This document shows, piece after piece, positions 1 to 8,109 of a DNA stretch of 21,059 nt; the first letter of the stretch is position 1; the number at the start of each line of letters is the position of its first letter. The translations under genes were made by a program, and so were the position numbers. The DNA is taken from NCBI GenBank assembly GCA_023436075.1, contig JAEZKS010000248.1, positions 1-21,059 of the forward strand, given 5' to 3'. The notes under the pieces were generated by a model. It was not told where the DNA came from, did no database searches, and saw only the letters and a program-made list of their open reading frames with translations. The stretch comes from Methanobacteriota archaeon. GTDB taxonomy: Archaea; Halobacteriota; Methanocellia; Methanocellales; Methanocellaceae.

Positions 1-2
1 CT

Positions 3-209
3 TCGTCTCTATTGCTATTCGAAATCATCTACCAATGGCTTATCGGGGCAACAAAGAACATCTTTGCGGTCTACCTCCTACCGTTCCATCTCCTGCAGTT
101 TATCATAATCATTTCACCAGCTTTGATGTATTTAATACTGGGGATTAAAAGCATTGGGGTGATGGTTCAATTCTTGAAAACATATAGTATCGAAGTTAAA
201 CGCGTCTGA
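3..209 (+). CDS. C-terminal end of an unidentified membrane protein (partial)
   Basis: The reading frame is open from the left edge of the window to a TGA at 207-209, so this is probably the 3' end of a gene that begins outside. A TTG at 12 could serve as a start but has no visible ribosome binding site. The roughly 65 visible residues hold two hydrophobic stretches separated by a short polar turn, ending in a basic tail (KTYSIEVKRV), which fits a membrane protein with a cytoplasmic C-terminus. The DNA is AT-rich compared with the core genes further right. I do not recognise the family; a glycosyltransferase with C-terminal membrane helices is one possibility, but nothing here proves it. Confidence 0.35.
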   Translation, partial: SSLLLFEIIYQWLIGATKNIFAVYLLPFHLLQFIIIISPALMYLILGIKSIGVMVQFLKTYSIEVKRV

Positions 210-231
210 GCCCGATCCCTTGATCCGGATA

Positions 232-411
232 CTACTCAAGCTGGAAGTACGCCAATTTATGCGTGATTTCCAGGCACCCTTCGATAATAATCAGGCGTAA
301 CAAGACCTCCGGATAATGAAAGTCCGCGAGAAGATCAGCGACATATTTATATCCAGTGTCCGTTAGGCCTCACATTCTGCAGGAAAATTTGAGTGGTGTT
401 TGATTTTTAAC
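232..411 (-). pseudogene. Small decayed ORF with an in-frame TGA after a Cys-Arg-Met
   Basis: Reading the minus strand, a 45-codon stretch beginning GLTDTGYKYV and ending in TAG at 232-234 looks like genuine protein. It has a mixed amphipathic composition and the hydrophobic run LLRLIII. Directly upstream in the same frame is KFSCRM followed by TGA at 370-372. If that TGA was once TGC or TGT, the protein would read CRMCG, a CxxC zinc-knuckle. No ATG, GTG or TTG start lies upstream of this motif within the frame segment. The stretch abuts the truncated end of the IS630 remnant. I read it as a broken fragment of a small protein of unknown function. Confidence 0.25.
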
Positions 412-1046
412 GGGTGGATATGGGCTTGGTAGCCTTGCTTTTTGTTTTTATGGTTGTTTTTCGTATTCTTGGTTTGGTAAATGACCATACGCGAACAGTA
501 TTACTTGTGGTTTGCGGACTATCTTTCCATGAAACCGACGATATCATCCCGATAAGGGCATGCTTCACCTAGTTTTATTTAGCTACTCTTCAGCATCATC
601 CGGCCTCCTAAAATCATGCGGGTACGGTTTACCATGCTTCATCTTAAACCCTTTCAGAATAACCCGAATCTGTTTAAGAGTATACCCGACATCGAACTCT
701 TCCAGGACGAATTCACGGATCTCTGCAGTCGCCCAATCATCCCTCTCTTTGAGATACATTTTTAACACCTTTTTATGCTCTCGCTGACTTGGACGGCCTG
801 CCACCCGCAAAACGAGGAACCAAGCCCTCCACGCATTCTTTATTCCAACGCTCCTGCCACTCGTACCCCACTACCTTAGTAACACCAACCTTACCCGCAG
901 CCTCCTCCACACTATCCCCATTATACGGGTACCAGACAAAATACAACCGTTTCAACACCCAAACATCCTTCTCCAATGACCTGATCTGCTTATCCAGTTC
1001 GTCCACAGGCAAGCCTGGTAATCGGGTACATCTCAGTCTTGACCAT
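407..1046 (-). pseudogene. IS630-family transposase, frameshifted and truncated
   Basis: Pieces of an IS630-type transposase can be read in order along the minus strand but in different frames. From an ATG at 1046 the frame gives MVKTEMYPITRL. A one-base shift near 1010 leads into PVDELDKQIRSLEKDVWVLK and a helix-turn-helix region ending RFAGGRPS. A second shift near 800 (net +1) leads into a stretch ending HGKPYPHDFRRPDDAEE, with stop at 583. Past further stops and shifts, the start of the DDE domain is visible as VGFM and then SPQTTSNTVRVWSFTKPRI. The catalytic end of the protein is missing and the frame ends in TAA at 407-409. Because the needed shifts are multiple and the 3' half is absent, this is a dead remnant rather than programmed frameshifting. 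I could not define terminal inverted repeats. Confidence 0.7.
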
Positions 1047-1153
1047 GATCAAGAATCTACTTATAAGTATAGAAAGTTTGGTTTTAAACTATAAATTACT
1101 AATATTAATTAAGAGAGTGATAACTCGCTAAAATATTAAATAGGGGAAGAAAC

Positions 1154-1164
1154 ATTTAAAATTT
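1154..1164 (+). promoter_or_regulatory. Possible TATA box for the ABC exporter
   Basis: An AT-rich ATTTAAAATTT stretch is preceded by purine-rich DNA resembling a BRE (GGGAAGAAAC). Archaeal transcription would start about 25 nt downstream, near 1185, leaving a short leader before the ATG at 1208. The GGAAG just upstream of that ATG is a weak ribosome binding site. Confidence 0.35.
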
Positions 1165-1207
1165 AAGGGATTGAAGCAGATCCAAAAATTGTTCTGGAAG
1201 ATATTAT

Positions 1208-3103
1208 ATGCTTAACGATAGGTTTGCGAGTTTAAAGAGAGCGTTTTCGCCCTCAAAGCCATTTCAAAAGCCTACGAAAGCAAACTTCAAGATAAGGGAT
1301 CTGAAGTTCTTTTTCCAGTTCGTCAAACCGGTCTGGAAGATTGGCGCATTCAGCCTTTTCCTAGTGATTATCAGTTCAGGTATTAATGCCCTTATCCCGC
1401 TAACCCCAAAAATTTTCATAGATTTTATATTAAACAAAACAGGGTACGACGGCGTAGAAAAGATATTAGAATTCCTGGGCCTTAAGGCATATTCGCCTAT
1501 AGTGATCGAACATTTAGGATCGATAAATTTTGTTATCGCTTCGATGATCGTCATCGGCACAATTTACTGCATTATAAATATTGTCCAAACGTATACGGCA
1601 TCGATTTACCAACAGGAATTAGCGTTTAATCTTCAAACCCGCTTGTTCGACCACGTACTACGGTTTCCGATGTCGATATTAAAAAACAAGCAAACAGGAT
1701 ACCTGATGTCAAGGATTTCAGATGATGTCAATTTCATGCAGTACCTTTTCTCCAATGCTCTAACCATGCTCCTCTCCAATATATTTTATCTCATTTTCTC
1801 GTTCGCGATCCTGCTGTGGATAAATGCATACATTACAATTGCTACTTTTGCTATACTACCAATATATATTTTAGTTCGTGCAGTATTCTTTGGCCGGATC
1901 AGAAACCTGAGCTATCAGGAGAGAGAATATAATTCTGAAGTTTCAAGAGACATGCAGGAAGTCATATCAGGCGCCGAGTTGGTAAAATCGTTTGCCACCG
2001 AGAAAAAAGAGACAGCCAAAATTTCGAACAAACTCCGGGTTGTAATGAATACAAGGATATCCCTTTCGGTGATGGTAGCTCTTGCAAGCACATTTATGCC
2101 AGCCGTGATGTTTGCCATAATAATAGGGATATTATACGTCGGCACGATAAACATCCAGAACCATGTGATGTCTCTCGGCGATCTAAGTACTATTTTAACG
2201 TATTTCATGTTCTTGTCAACGTCAATAAATAATTTATACCGCACGTACCTATCGTTACAGCCAGCCTTCGCATCAATGGACCGGCTGAAAGAGATGTTTA
2301 ACATTGACGCAGAATTCGACTGGAATAACAAAGGAAACCCCTTAAAAAAGCTGGATCACGTAAAAGGGGAGATACGATTCGAGGGTGTATCATTCTCTTA
2401 TAACGATAACGAGCTAGTGCTTAGCGATATCAATTTTATCGTCAACCCGGGAGAATCCGTTGCACTTGTAGGTCATAGCGGCGCTGGAAAAACAACGATA
2501 GCCAGCATGATACTAAAGCTGTACAGGCCAAAGTCAGGAAACATATACCTCGACGGTATAAACCTGAATGATCTTGATCATACTTGGCTACGCCAACAGA
2601 TTAGCATAGTATCTCAGGACATATTTTTATTTAATGATACGATAGAGAACAATATTAAATATGGCCAGTCGGAAAAGACTCATGAAGAAGTTGTAAATGT
2701 GGCGAAGAAGGCGTATATACATGAATTCATAGAAAAACTTCCGGATGGCTATAATACATTGATCGGGGAAAGGGGAATAAAACTATCGGTTGGACAGCGG
2801 CAAAGGATTTCTATCGCGAGGGCGTTCCTGAGAAAGACCCCAATCCTGATTCTGGACGAGCCTACCTCATCAATAGATCCGGAAACTGAGCAATACTTAA
2901 AGATATCGCTAGAAGAATTGATGAAAGGTCGTACCACGCTCATAATTTCTCACAGGATGTCACTGACAGAGATCGCGGGTCAAGTCATCGCCATAGACAA
3001 TGGTAAAATCGCACAGATCGGTACTAAGGAAGAGCTTGTGAATAATGGAGGATTATATGACAGGTTGAAAAATATAGATAAAGTACATGTACAAGGAGTA
3101 TAA
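1208..3103 (+). CDS. ABC exporter, fused membrane and ATPase domains
   Basis: This 631-residue protein is a type IV (exporter-fold) ABC half-transporter that should work as a dimer in the cytoplasmic membrane and pump a hydrophobic or amphipathic substrate outward using ATP. The first 340 or so residues contain about six hydrophobic helices, starting near residue 46. The nucleotide-binding domain shows Walker A GHSGAGKT (422-429), a Q-loop in VSQD, the signature LSVGQ (526-530, Val in place of the common first Gly), Walker B ILILDEP (546-552) and the H-loop His582. Length and layout are normal for MsbA/BmrA-like exporters. No adjacent gene points to a substrate. It is AT-rich and lies between two transposase remnants, which suggests acquisition by transfer. 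Substrate specificity (lipid, drug or peptide) cannot be told from the sequence. Confidence 0.93.
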   Translation: MLNDRFASLKRAFSPSKPFQKPTKANFKIRDLKFFFQFVKPVWKIGAFSLFLVIISSGINALIPLTPKIFIDFILNKTGYDGVEKILEFLGLKAYSPIVIEHLGSINFVIASMIVIGTIYCIINIVQTYTASIYQQELAFNLQTRLFDHVLRFPMSILKNKQTGYLMSRISDDVNFMQYLFSNALTMLLSNIFYLIFSFAILLWINAYITIATFAILPIYILVRAVFFGRIRNLSYQEREYNSEVSRDMQEVISGAELVKSFATEKKETAKISNKLRVVMNTRISLSVMVALASTFMPAVMFAIIIGILYVGTINIQNHVMSLGDLSTILTYFMFLSTSINNLYRTYLSLQPAFASMDRLKEMFNIDAEFDWNNKGNPLKKLDHVKGEIRFEGVSFSYNDNELVLSDINFIVNPGESVALVGHSGAGKTTIASMILKLYRPKSGNIYLDGINLNDLDHTWLRQQISIVSQDIFLFNDTIENNIKYGQSEKTHEEVVNVAKKAYIHEFIEKLPDGYNTLIGERGIKLSVGQRQRISIARAFLRKTPILILDEPTSSIDPETEQYLKISLEELMKGRTTLIISHRMSLTEIAGQVIAIDNGKIAQIGTKEELVNNGGLYDRLKNIDKVHVQGV

Positions 3104-3109
3104 CATTTT

Positions 3110-3415
3110 GTGAATGTAACGGATTTTGCTGAACGCCTTATCATCTTTATCCTTGATAATATAAATATGCCACAACTTGTTCTCAGTAATACGCCCGCTG
3201 GCCTGGATGACATACGCTCATTCAACGATTTACCAATCAAGATAACCTCATTCCAGATGATACACCGACCATACGAGGGAGTATTAACCGTCTCGTTAAA
3301 ATACCGTCCACAATGCCAACACTGAAATACCTGATGTCCCACACGGCTAAACCCCTTCTTAACAACATGACTCTACTAAGACACCAAGTAATAATCACAC
3401 GAAACATTTTGGCAG
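3110..3415 (-). pseudogene. Zinc-ribbon transposase N-terminal remnant
   Basis: On the minus strand one frame reads HVVKKGFSRVGHQVFQCWHC, followed by GRYFNETVNTPSYGR and then IIWNEVILIGKSLNERMSSR. This is the pattern of transposase N-termini that carry a C2C2 zinc ribbon followed by a helix-turn-helix (the 'KNGxxRxGxQRFxCxxCGRxF' style). The first cysteine pair is split between frames around 3400 (PKCF in one frame, C-D-Y-Y in the next), and two stop codons interrupt the segment between the pairs. No DDE catalytic domain follows; the fragment ends against the 3' end of the ABC exporter. The family assignment (IS6- or IS1-like) is uncertain. Confidence 0.45.
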
Positions 3416-3598
3416 GAAGGATGTACACCACAACTGACCGGTCTTCCTATTACGCCATAAAAACAAACACGCCCACCCTTGTATCACTAAGGGGCTGTTC
3501 GGAATTAGATAGCAAGTATATGGGCATCTGAGCCGTAGTCGTTTTATGCGCAGTAAAAATGGTTGTATGGGCGGCAAATGCCGGTTTCTTGCTTCGAT

Positions 3599-3769
3599 TG
3601 CCAATGTAAAATACTTTCTGACCCTGTCCTTGCTATTCTAGAAGCGGTTGATTGGACCATGTTCTTGTATCTTGATGTGTATAAGTGTAAGGGCTGGCAC
3701 CCTGTTCATAGTAGGATCGGATTACTGAAAGCTCTTTTGGCCGATGATAGCGAAGGCTTCAGAGGTTGA
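3599..3769 (+). pseudogene. IS4/IS5-like transposase N-terminal fragment
   Basis: The plus-strand frame reads KILSDPVLAILEAVDWTMFL, then YLDVYKCKGWHPVHSRIGLL and KALLADDSEGFRG before a TGA at 3767-3769. The spacing of 'LAxLEAVDW.. F', 'K.KG..P.H' and 'GLLKALLA' resembles the start of IS4/IS5-superfamily transposases, where a dimerisation/DNA-binding helix precedes the catalytic core. The core itself is absent. It faces away from the zinc-ribbon fragment, so the 3.1 to 3.8 kb gap holds debris of at least two elements. The match is by eye only. Confidence 0.35.
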
Positions 3770-3803
3770 TACGATTAGCTCAACTTCTCTAAACTCCTTT
3801 TTC

Positions 3804-4976
3804 TCACTGCACATCCAGCCTCATGAACAATACGTAGGTGATCGCCGCGAAGACGACGAACTCCGTTATCAAGGCCAGGATGTCGATCCAGGCGTATGCC
3901 AGCGAATCCCACAGTGAGGGCTCTACGTAGATCGGTGACTGTGTCAGGGCTTTACTATACGGAACCGGCCCCGTGCTGCTGCTCTCCTTAAATAGGATGG
4001 CGGCAGAGATCCGACTATCGAAGCTGTATAGCGGCGATAGGGTATTTATGGTGTCGGTCAGCATAAACTGTCGTGTATAATACTGATAATAGGCCGGATT
4101 GATCACCTGCTGGGTGCCGTTTGCTCCGGAGCCACCGACTTCCGAGCCTATGACGTTTATATATTGTGGGATCTGAGACATTTCCGGCGTCGGCCCCAAG
4201 ACGGCACTGGCGATATTAGGCGTGAGCGAGGGCACAACCATGAATAGTATGATTATGGCTATTACGCATAGTATCGACATCACCGATGTCCTACAGATGG
4301 TGGAAAACATGACCGAGATTGCGAAGATGACGCTGCTGTATAATGTGGCCAAGATGAAAAAGGCCCCGAGCCTCGCCAGGTCGTCCGTCGTCAGCATAGC
4401 CCCGTAGAACATCATGACGACGACGGTTACGATGAAAACGATTCCCATGACGACGGCAAGGGTGGCCACCGCCCCCAAGAGCTTGCCGTTAACTACCTCG
4501 TCCCGGAAGACGGGATGTGAAAGAAGCGACTTTAGCGAACCTTCTTCTTTTTCTCTCGTGATCAGATCAAAACCGAGTGCCATTGCTATCAGTATAATCA
4601 TCATCGAGAAGAAACCCCCTCCTACGCTGCCCCCGTTGTTTACCATGCCGAAAACGGAGAGTATCGATGGTATGGGTGGGTTAACGAGCAGCTCCAGCTG
4701 CTGCCTGAGCATCTGGATCTCATCAGCAGATCCGCCGTACGCCTGGAGGTCCATAATCTGCTTCTGCAGGCCTGCGACTTGCTCCTGAAACCCTGGCTGC
4801 AACGGGTTTTCGTACTGGTTCTTCTTGTAAGCATCCATGGACTGATCATAGGCGTTCATACTCGAGGCTATGCCGGCAATGCATAGCAGCATCAGGATGG
4901 CGAAGATCGCTATAAACCGCTTGCTCATCAGGTGATCCATGAACTCCTTTTGAGCCACGATCAGGATCGGCCTCAT
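3804..4976 (-). CDS. ABC-2 type transporter permease
   Basis: This 390-residue membrane subunit pairs with the ATPase encoded just upstream. An N-terminal helix (about residues 20-40) is followed by a roughly 60-residue Gln- and Leu-rich stretch with heptad-like spacing, then about five further helices and a last helix near the C-terminus. The motif after the second helix, TREKEEGSLKSLLSHPVFR, is the conserved cytoplasmic coupling region of NosY/GldF-like ABC-2 permeases. A large outward-facing loop lies before the final helix. The ATG at 4976 follows the ATPase stop codon TAG with no gap, and a GGAGG inside the last ATPase codons (Gly-Gly-Asn) is its ribosome binding site, so translation is coupled. 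The substrate is unknown; drug, ion or signal-peptide export are all possible for this family. Confidence 0.9.
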   Translation of the reverse strand: MRPILIVAQKEFMDHLMSKRFIAIFAILMLLCIAGIASSMNAYDQSMDAYKKNQYENPLQPGFQEQVAGLQKQIMDLQAYGGSADEIQMLRQQLELLVNPPIPSILSVFGMVNNGGSVGGGFFSMMIILIAMALGFDLITREKEEGSLKSLLSHPVFRDEVVNGKLLGAVATLAVVMGIVFIVTVVVMMFYGAMLTTDDLARLGAFFILATLYSSVIFAISVMFSTICRTSVMSILCVIAIIILFMVVPSLTPNIASAVLGPTPEMSQIPQYINVIGSEVGGSGANGTQQVINPAYYQYYTRQFMLTDTINTLSPLYSFDSRISAAILFKESSSTGPVPYSKALTQSPIYVEPSLWDSLAYAWIDILALITEFVVFAAITYVLFMRLDVQ

Positions 4977-5888
4977 CTAGTTCCCTCCGTAAACGCTTTC
5001 GATGAAGATGTCCTCAAGCGTCTTCTCTTCCAGCCTCATTTCAGTAATCCGCAGCCCTTGCCGGTAGATCTCTTCGGAGATGCTGTCTCTGATGTCGGTA
5101 CCTGCCCGGAGGATCGCCGATCCATCCAGATACCTTGCCTCCAGGATGCCCGGGTCGGTCAGCCGTGGCATTTCACCTTTGACCCTGACGACGATAGTCA
5201 CTTTATCGTCACCACTTAGCTTTTTCCGCACCTCTTCCGGCGTTCCCTTAGCGATGATTTTTCCCTGGGAGATGATGCCGATGGTGTTGCACACGTGCCT
5301 CACTTCCTCGAGGTTATGAGAGGAGAAGAAGATCGTCTTACCTTTCCGGGACAAATCCCGGATAGCATTGCGGAACTGTACCACGCCTTGCGGGTCCAGC
5401 CCGTTGGTCGGCTCATCGAAGAAGATGATCTCAGGGTCGTTGAGAAGCGCCTGCGCCAAGCCGAGCCGCTGTTTCATGCCTCGTGAATAAGCGCCGACCG
5501 GCTTTTCGATCGATTCCAGGCCGACGTATTTTAAGAGTTCGCCGATGCGCTCGTTTGATACCACGCCGGCCGCACTGTAAAACTTAGAAAAATAGCTCAG
5601 GTTTTGCCTTCCTGTCATGTGTGAATAAAAGCCGACCCCATCGGGCAAATAGCCGGTCACTCGCTTGGCTTCCCGGGGGTTTTTGGTCACGTCGATCCCA
5701 TAGACAATGCACTTTCCTCCAGAGGGCTCGATGAGCCCCACCATCATCCCGATCGTCGTGGTTTTGCCCGCCCCGTTAGGGCCGATGAATCCGAAGACCT
5801 CACCTTTCTCTACGACGAGGCTCAGATCGTCGACAGCTTTTATTCCACTATAGACCTTAGTAAGTCCTTCTACCTCAAGCACTTTCAC
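4977..5888 (-). CDS. ABC-2 type transporter ATP-binding protein
   Basis: This 303-residue stand-alone ATPase drives the neighbouring permease. Walker A GPNGAGKT is at 36-43, the signature is YSRGMKQR (134-141; the usual LSGGQ is replaced by SRGMK as in CcmA/NatA-type subfamilies), Walker B IIFFDEP at 154-160, the D-loop follows as GLDP, and the H-loop is His191 in SSHNLEEV. The C-terminal 90 residues after the core form the extra domain common in this subfamily. Translation starts at GTG (5888), which reads MKVLEVEGLTKVY, the normal beginning of the fold. No Shine-Dalgarno is obvious; the promoter position suggests a leaderless message. The gene is first in a two-gene operon with the permease. 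Confidence 0.94.
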   Translation of the reverse strand: MKVLEVEGLTKVYSGIKAVDDLSLVVEKGEVFGFIGPNGAGKTTTIGMMVGLIEPSGGKCIVYGIDVTKNPREAKRVTGYLPDGVGFYSHMTGRQNLSYFSKFYSAAGVVSNERIGELLKYVGLESIEKPVGAYSRGMKQRLGLAQALLNDPEIIFFDEPTNGLDPQGVVQFRNAIRDLSRKGKTIFFSSHNLEEVRHVCNTIGIISQGKIIAKGTPEEVRKKLSGDDKVTIVVRVKGEMPRLTDPGILEARYLDGSAILRAGTDIRDSISEEIYRQGLRITEMRLEEKTLEDIFIESVYGGN

Positions 5889-5905
5889 AAGTTATTAATT
5901 AAACT

Positions 5906-5924
5906 GAACATATAATAATTTTTT
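5906..5924 (-). promoter_or_regulatory. TATA box for the ABC-2 operon, probably leaderless
   Basis: Read on the minus strand, GAAAAAA (BRE-like) runs into TTATTATATG. The centre lies about 27 nt before the GTG start at 5888, the normal archaeal distance from TATA box to transcription start. The message would therefore begin at or within a few bases of the start codon. Confidence 0.45.
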
Positions 5925-6107
5925 CATATTTGACATATACAGTATTTCCAAGGTTGTCTTCTGGGCGTTTTGGAGACTGTTGGCTGTGGTTGGCCTCTTC
6001 AAATTAGTATTTAAAGCGGGGTGGCAGAGAGTCGTATGGTGTCCAGACCATGCGAACTGCTTTACATCCCTAGATAGTTGATATGCGTGACATATCTTTA
6101 AAGGGTT

Positions 6108-6550
6108 TTGACAGTCTATTCAGCAGTTTCTTTGATTTTACTTCAACATGCTGGTCGATGGCGCGTTGAACCGCAGGAGCCTGACGGGGTTTGTTGCCTT
6201 CGACATGAATGTCCAGATCATTTGTTCTTCTACCTCAACCAATTGAGCGTGGAGGAGATGCTCAAGTATACGAACAGGACGTTGCAACAGTGCTATGCTG
6301 CCTGGAAGAACGGAAGGCGCGTCGCTCTGTGAGGGTGCTTCGTCGCTGTGGATGTCACCAGTTTGAGTACTACGGGGGAGAGGCGAGTACGTGCACGGCT
6401 ATGCGAAGCCGGTGAGAAGAACGTTCAAACACATACGGGTGCGCAAGTGCGCCACTGTAAACGTCGGGGTAAAAGTGCTCAATTATGCTGGTTTAAATGC
6501 ACACCAAGATATAAAGGCACGCCAAGAATCCGGCCTTTACGATAAAAAAG
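6108..6550 (+). pseudogene. Possible heavily decayed transposase remnant
   Basis: The gap between the ABC-2 operon and the precorrin-2 dehydrogenase (5889-6757) has no intact gene. Within it the plus strand reads coding-like fragments that switch frame: DHLFFYLNQLSVEEMLKYTN, then AVDVTSLST after a stop, a neighbouring-frame YVHGYAKP, and back to GEKNVQTHTG. A 'DxTSxS...GY...K...TG' order is reminiscent of the first catalytic Asp region of IS1634-like DDE transposases, but the resemblance is weak and no second or third catalytic residue could be placed. Treat it as probable insertion-sequence debris of uncertain family. Confidence 0.22.
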
Positions 6551-6597
6551 TCAAATAATCGTCCCATGAGCAGCATCTGGGCGTATATGCGATAGGC

Positions 6598-6639
6598 CGC
6601 TAACCTCTAGGCGTGCTAAAAATGAAGTTAGCGTTTTTT
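6598..6639 (+). terminator. Hairpin followed by a T-run
   Basis: CGCTAAC (6598-6604) pairs perfectly with GTTAGCG (6627-6633) around a 22-nt loop, and six T residues follow at 6634-6639. The stem is short and the loop long, so this may be a transcription stop at the end of the debris region or a piece of an element end. It lies about 120 nt upstream of the precorrin-2 dehydrogenase start. Confidence 0.25.
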
Positions 6640-6757
6640 AAAGAACCCCCTGCGTACTTCGTTCCTGTGGCGCACATGATGGCATTCTAAGACGCTATGT
6701 ACGTATAAGGCCGGATATGTGACAACACATTTATGCCTTGCACTCCTATTTTCATCC

Positions 6758-7387
6758 ATGGCCGGTTACCAGCCGCTCTTCATTGATTTCACTGAAAGGA
6801 AGGTCATCATCTTCGGCGGCGGCGCCGTCGGAGAACGGAAAGCGCGGTATTTTGCAGGATCGAACGTGACGGTGGTCAGTCGAGAGTTCACGCCAGGCCT
6901 GCTGGCCATGCAAGAGGTACGTCGCATCCAGGCGGACGTGACGCCACAGGCCGTGCCCGGCTTCATAGAAGGGACATTCTTTGCAGTGGCGGCTACAGGG
7001 AACCAGACGCTCGATAGCGCAATTGCCAGGATCGCCGGCGAGAAAGGCATCATGGTCAACGCGGCGGAAGGCGAGTCGGATGTGATCCTGCCCGCGAAGA
7101 TTGTCCAGGGCGACATCCTGATAGCCATATCGACGGGGGGTAAGAGCCCTGCCATGGCGAGGTTCATCAGGCAGCGGCTGGAAGAGTCGCTTGGCCCGGA
7201 GCTTTCTGATATGGTCCGCCTGCAGAGTGAGCTAAGGGAAGTTTTGAAAGAGAAAGTCGCTTCTCAGGAAGATCGAGAGCGCATGCTGTGGCAGGTGCTT
7301 GATGACCATGCGATCTGGGATGCTTTAAATACCTCATACGATAATGCGAAGCGTCTCGCAATTGAGCAGCTCTCAAGGGAAAAATAA
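6758..7387 (+). CDS. Precorrin-2 dehydrogenase (CysG N-terminal/SirC/Met8 type)
   Basis: This 209-residue enzyme should oxidise precorrin-2 to sirohydrochlorin with NAD+, supplying siroheme, F430 and cobalamin synthesis. The N-terminal Rossmann fold shows GGGAVGERKA at 20-29, and the family hallmark STGGKSPAMAR begins at 126. At the place where CysG/SirC carry a catalytic Asp (VNxxD), this protein has VNAAE with Glu104; Asp108 is nearby. I chose the ATG at 6758, giving MAGYQPLFID, because relatives begin with this strand; a GTG at 6719 would add 13 residues of no family resemblance. A TATA-like GTATAAGG lies at about 6704-6711. There is no separate ferrochelatase domain. It lies about 1.3 kb upstream of hemA on the same strand but is separated by repeats and an opposing gene, so it is probably transcribed separately. 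Confidence 0.9.
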   Translation: MAGYQPLFIDFTERKVIIFGGGAVGERKARYFAGSNVTVVSREFTPGLLAMQEVRRIQADVTPQAVPGFIEGTFFAVAATGNQTLDSAIARIAGEKGIMVNAAEGESDVILPAKIVQGDILIAISTGGKSPAMARFIRQRLEESLGPELSDMVRLQSELREVLKEKVASQEDRERMLWQVLDDHAIWDALNTSYDNAKRLAIEQLSREK

Positions 7388-7630
7388 ATTCGTTTTATTT
7401 CTCGCATAGCCAAATATAATAAGCGTATCAATATTGGAATTTGAAAAATGAGAAGCTATAATATAAATGAGATCTCTTTGACACTTGCCGTTTATTATTT
7501 AAGGCTCGCGGACCGATCGTGCCCATGTTCATCTATGCCAGGCGGGCAAATGCCACATGAGACGTTGATGAGCCTGAAGCACAGGCATATACCTGAAATC
7601 GGAACATGTCACGCCATATAACCGGTCAAT

Positions 7631-8034
7631 CTTGGCGATCTTGGCGAGCTAAAACCATTCCTGCTTTTCTCTACGCTAAGCCCGATCATGGCCAGCACTG
7701 CATATATTATAGCCATTCGTATTACTCTTTGTACAGGCTGTAAGGTATTTAACACAGAGTTCACAGAGTTCACAGGGTACACAGAGTTTTTTTAGAAAAG
7801 GATAGACGTGAAGCCTGTTTTTAAAAGAACTTTGTGTACTCTGTGTACTCCGTGTACTCTGTGTTTAATGCCTTGCCAGCATGTACAAAAAGTTACGCGA
7901 AAGACTATAAACGGCATGCCCAGCATGTTAACTCTCGCCACGACTTCTTGCCTGTGCCAGTGCAGCGACGAACTCCGGTCCAGGCAATATGTAGAGGATA
8001 AGGGAGCAGTTTAATCTCGCCAAGAACCGCCAAG
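7631..8034. repeat. Outer inverted repeat of CGCCAAG-type units
   Basis: The left arm (7631-7654) reads CTTGGCGATCTTGGCGAGC and then a short A-run. Its reverse complement matches the right arm at about 8009-8034, which contains CTCGCCAAGAACCGCCAAG preceded by TTTAAT. The two arms are about 350 bp apart and enclose the inner palindromic element. The intergenic stretch 7388-7630 before it holds no recognisable gene, only AT-rich sequence next to the dehydrogenase stop. Confidence 0.55.
7716..7905. repeat. Imperfect long palindrome built of 9-nt units
   Basis: The left arm carries four tandem 9-nt units of the ACACAGAGT type (about 7750-7788) and the right arm carries four units of the CTCTGTGTA type (about 7830-7866), which are reverse complements of each other. 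The flanks continue the symmetry: TTTGTACAGGCTG on the left (7728-7740) and CCAGCATGTACAAAAAG on the right (7877-7893). The centre is an AT-rich spacer of about 40 nt. The same design, including the GTACAAAAAG edge, recurs at 10971-11140. Confidence 0.75.
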
Positions 8035-8054
8035 GAGCGCCAAGAACGCCAACG
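8016..8054. repeat. Short tandem CGCCAAG repeat
   Basis: Four CGCCAA copies occur in a row with 9- to 10-nt spacing (CGCCAAGAAC, CGCCAAGGAG, CGCCAAGAA, CGCCAACG). It forms the right outer arm of the nested repeat and ends about 55 nt from the 3' end of the GxxExxY gene. Confidence 0.7.
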
Positions 8055-8109
8055 TTTTCGTTATAAATGCCCGTGCTACAAGCGCATCGACGGTTCATGA
8101 GAGCGCTGT

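Noticed and set aside
773..810. Programmed frameshift in the IS630 transposase
   Set aside because: The needed shift is +1, no convincing slippery site is present, and at least two more shifts plus loss of the catalytic end show decay.
2980..3342. 120-residue minus-strand frame as an intact gene
   Set aside because: Only its first part resembles a zinc-ribbon transposase; the rest is antisense to the end of the ABC exporter.
7750..7866. Possible CRISPR array
   Set aside because: The units are 9 nt long, contiguous and arranged as an inverted repeat, with no unique spacers of CRISPR size and no cas genes.
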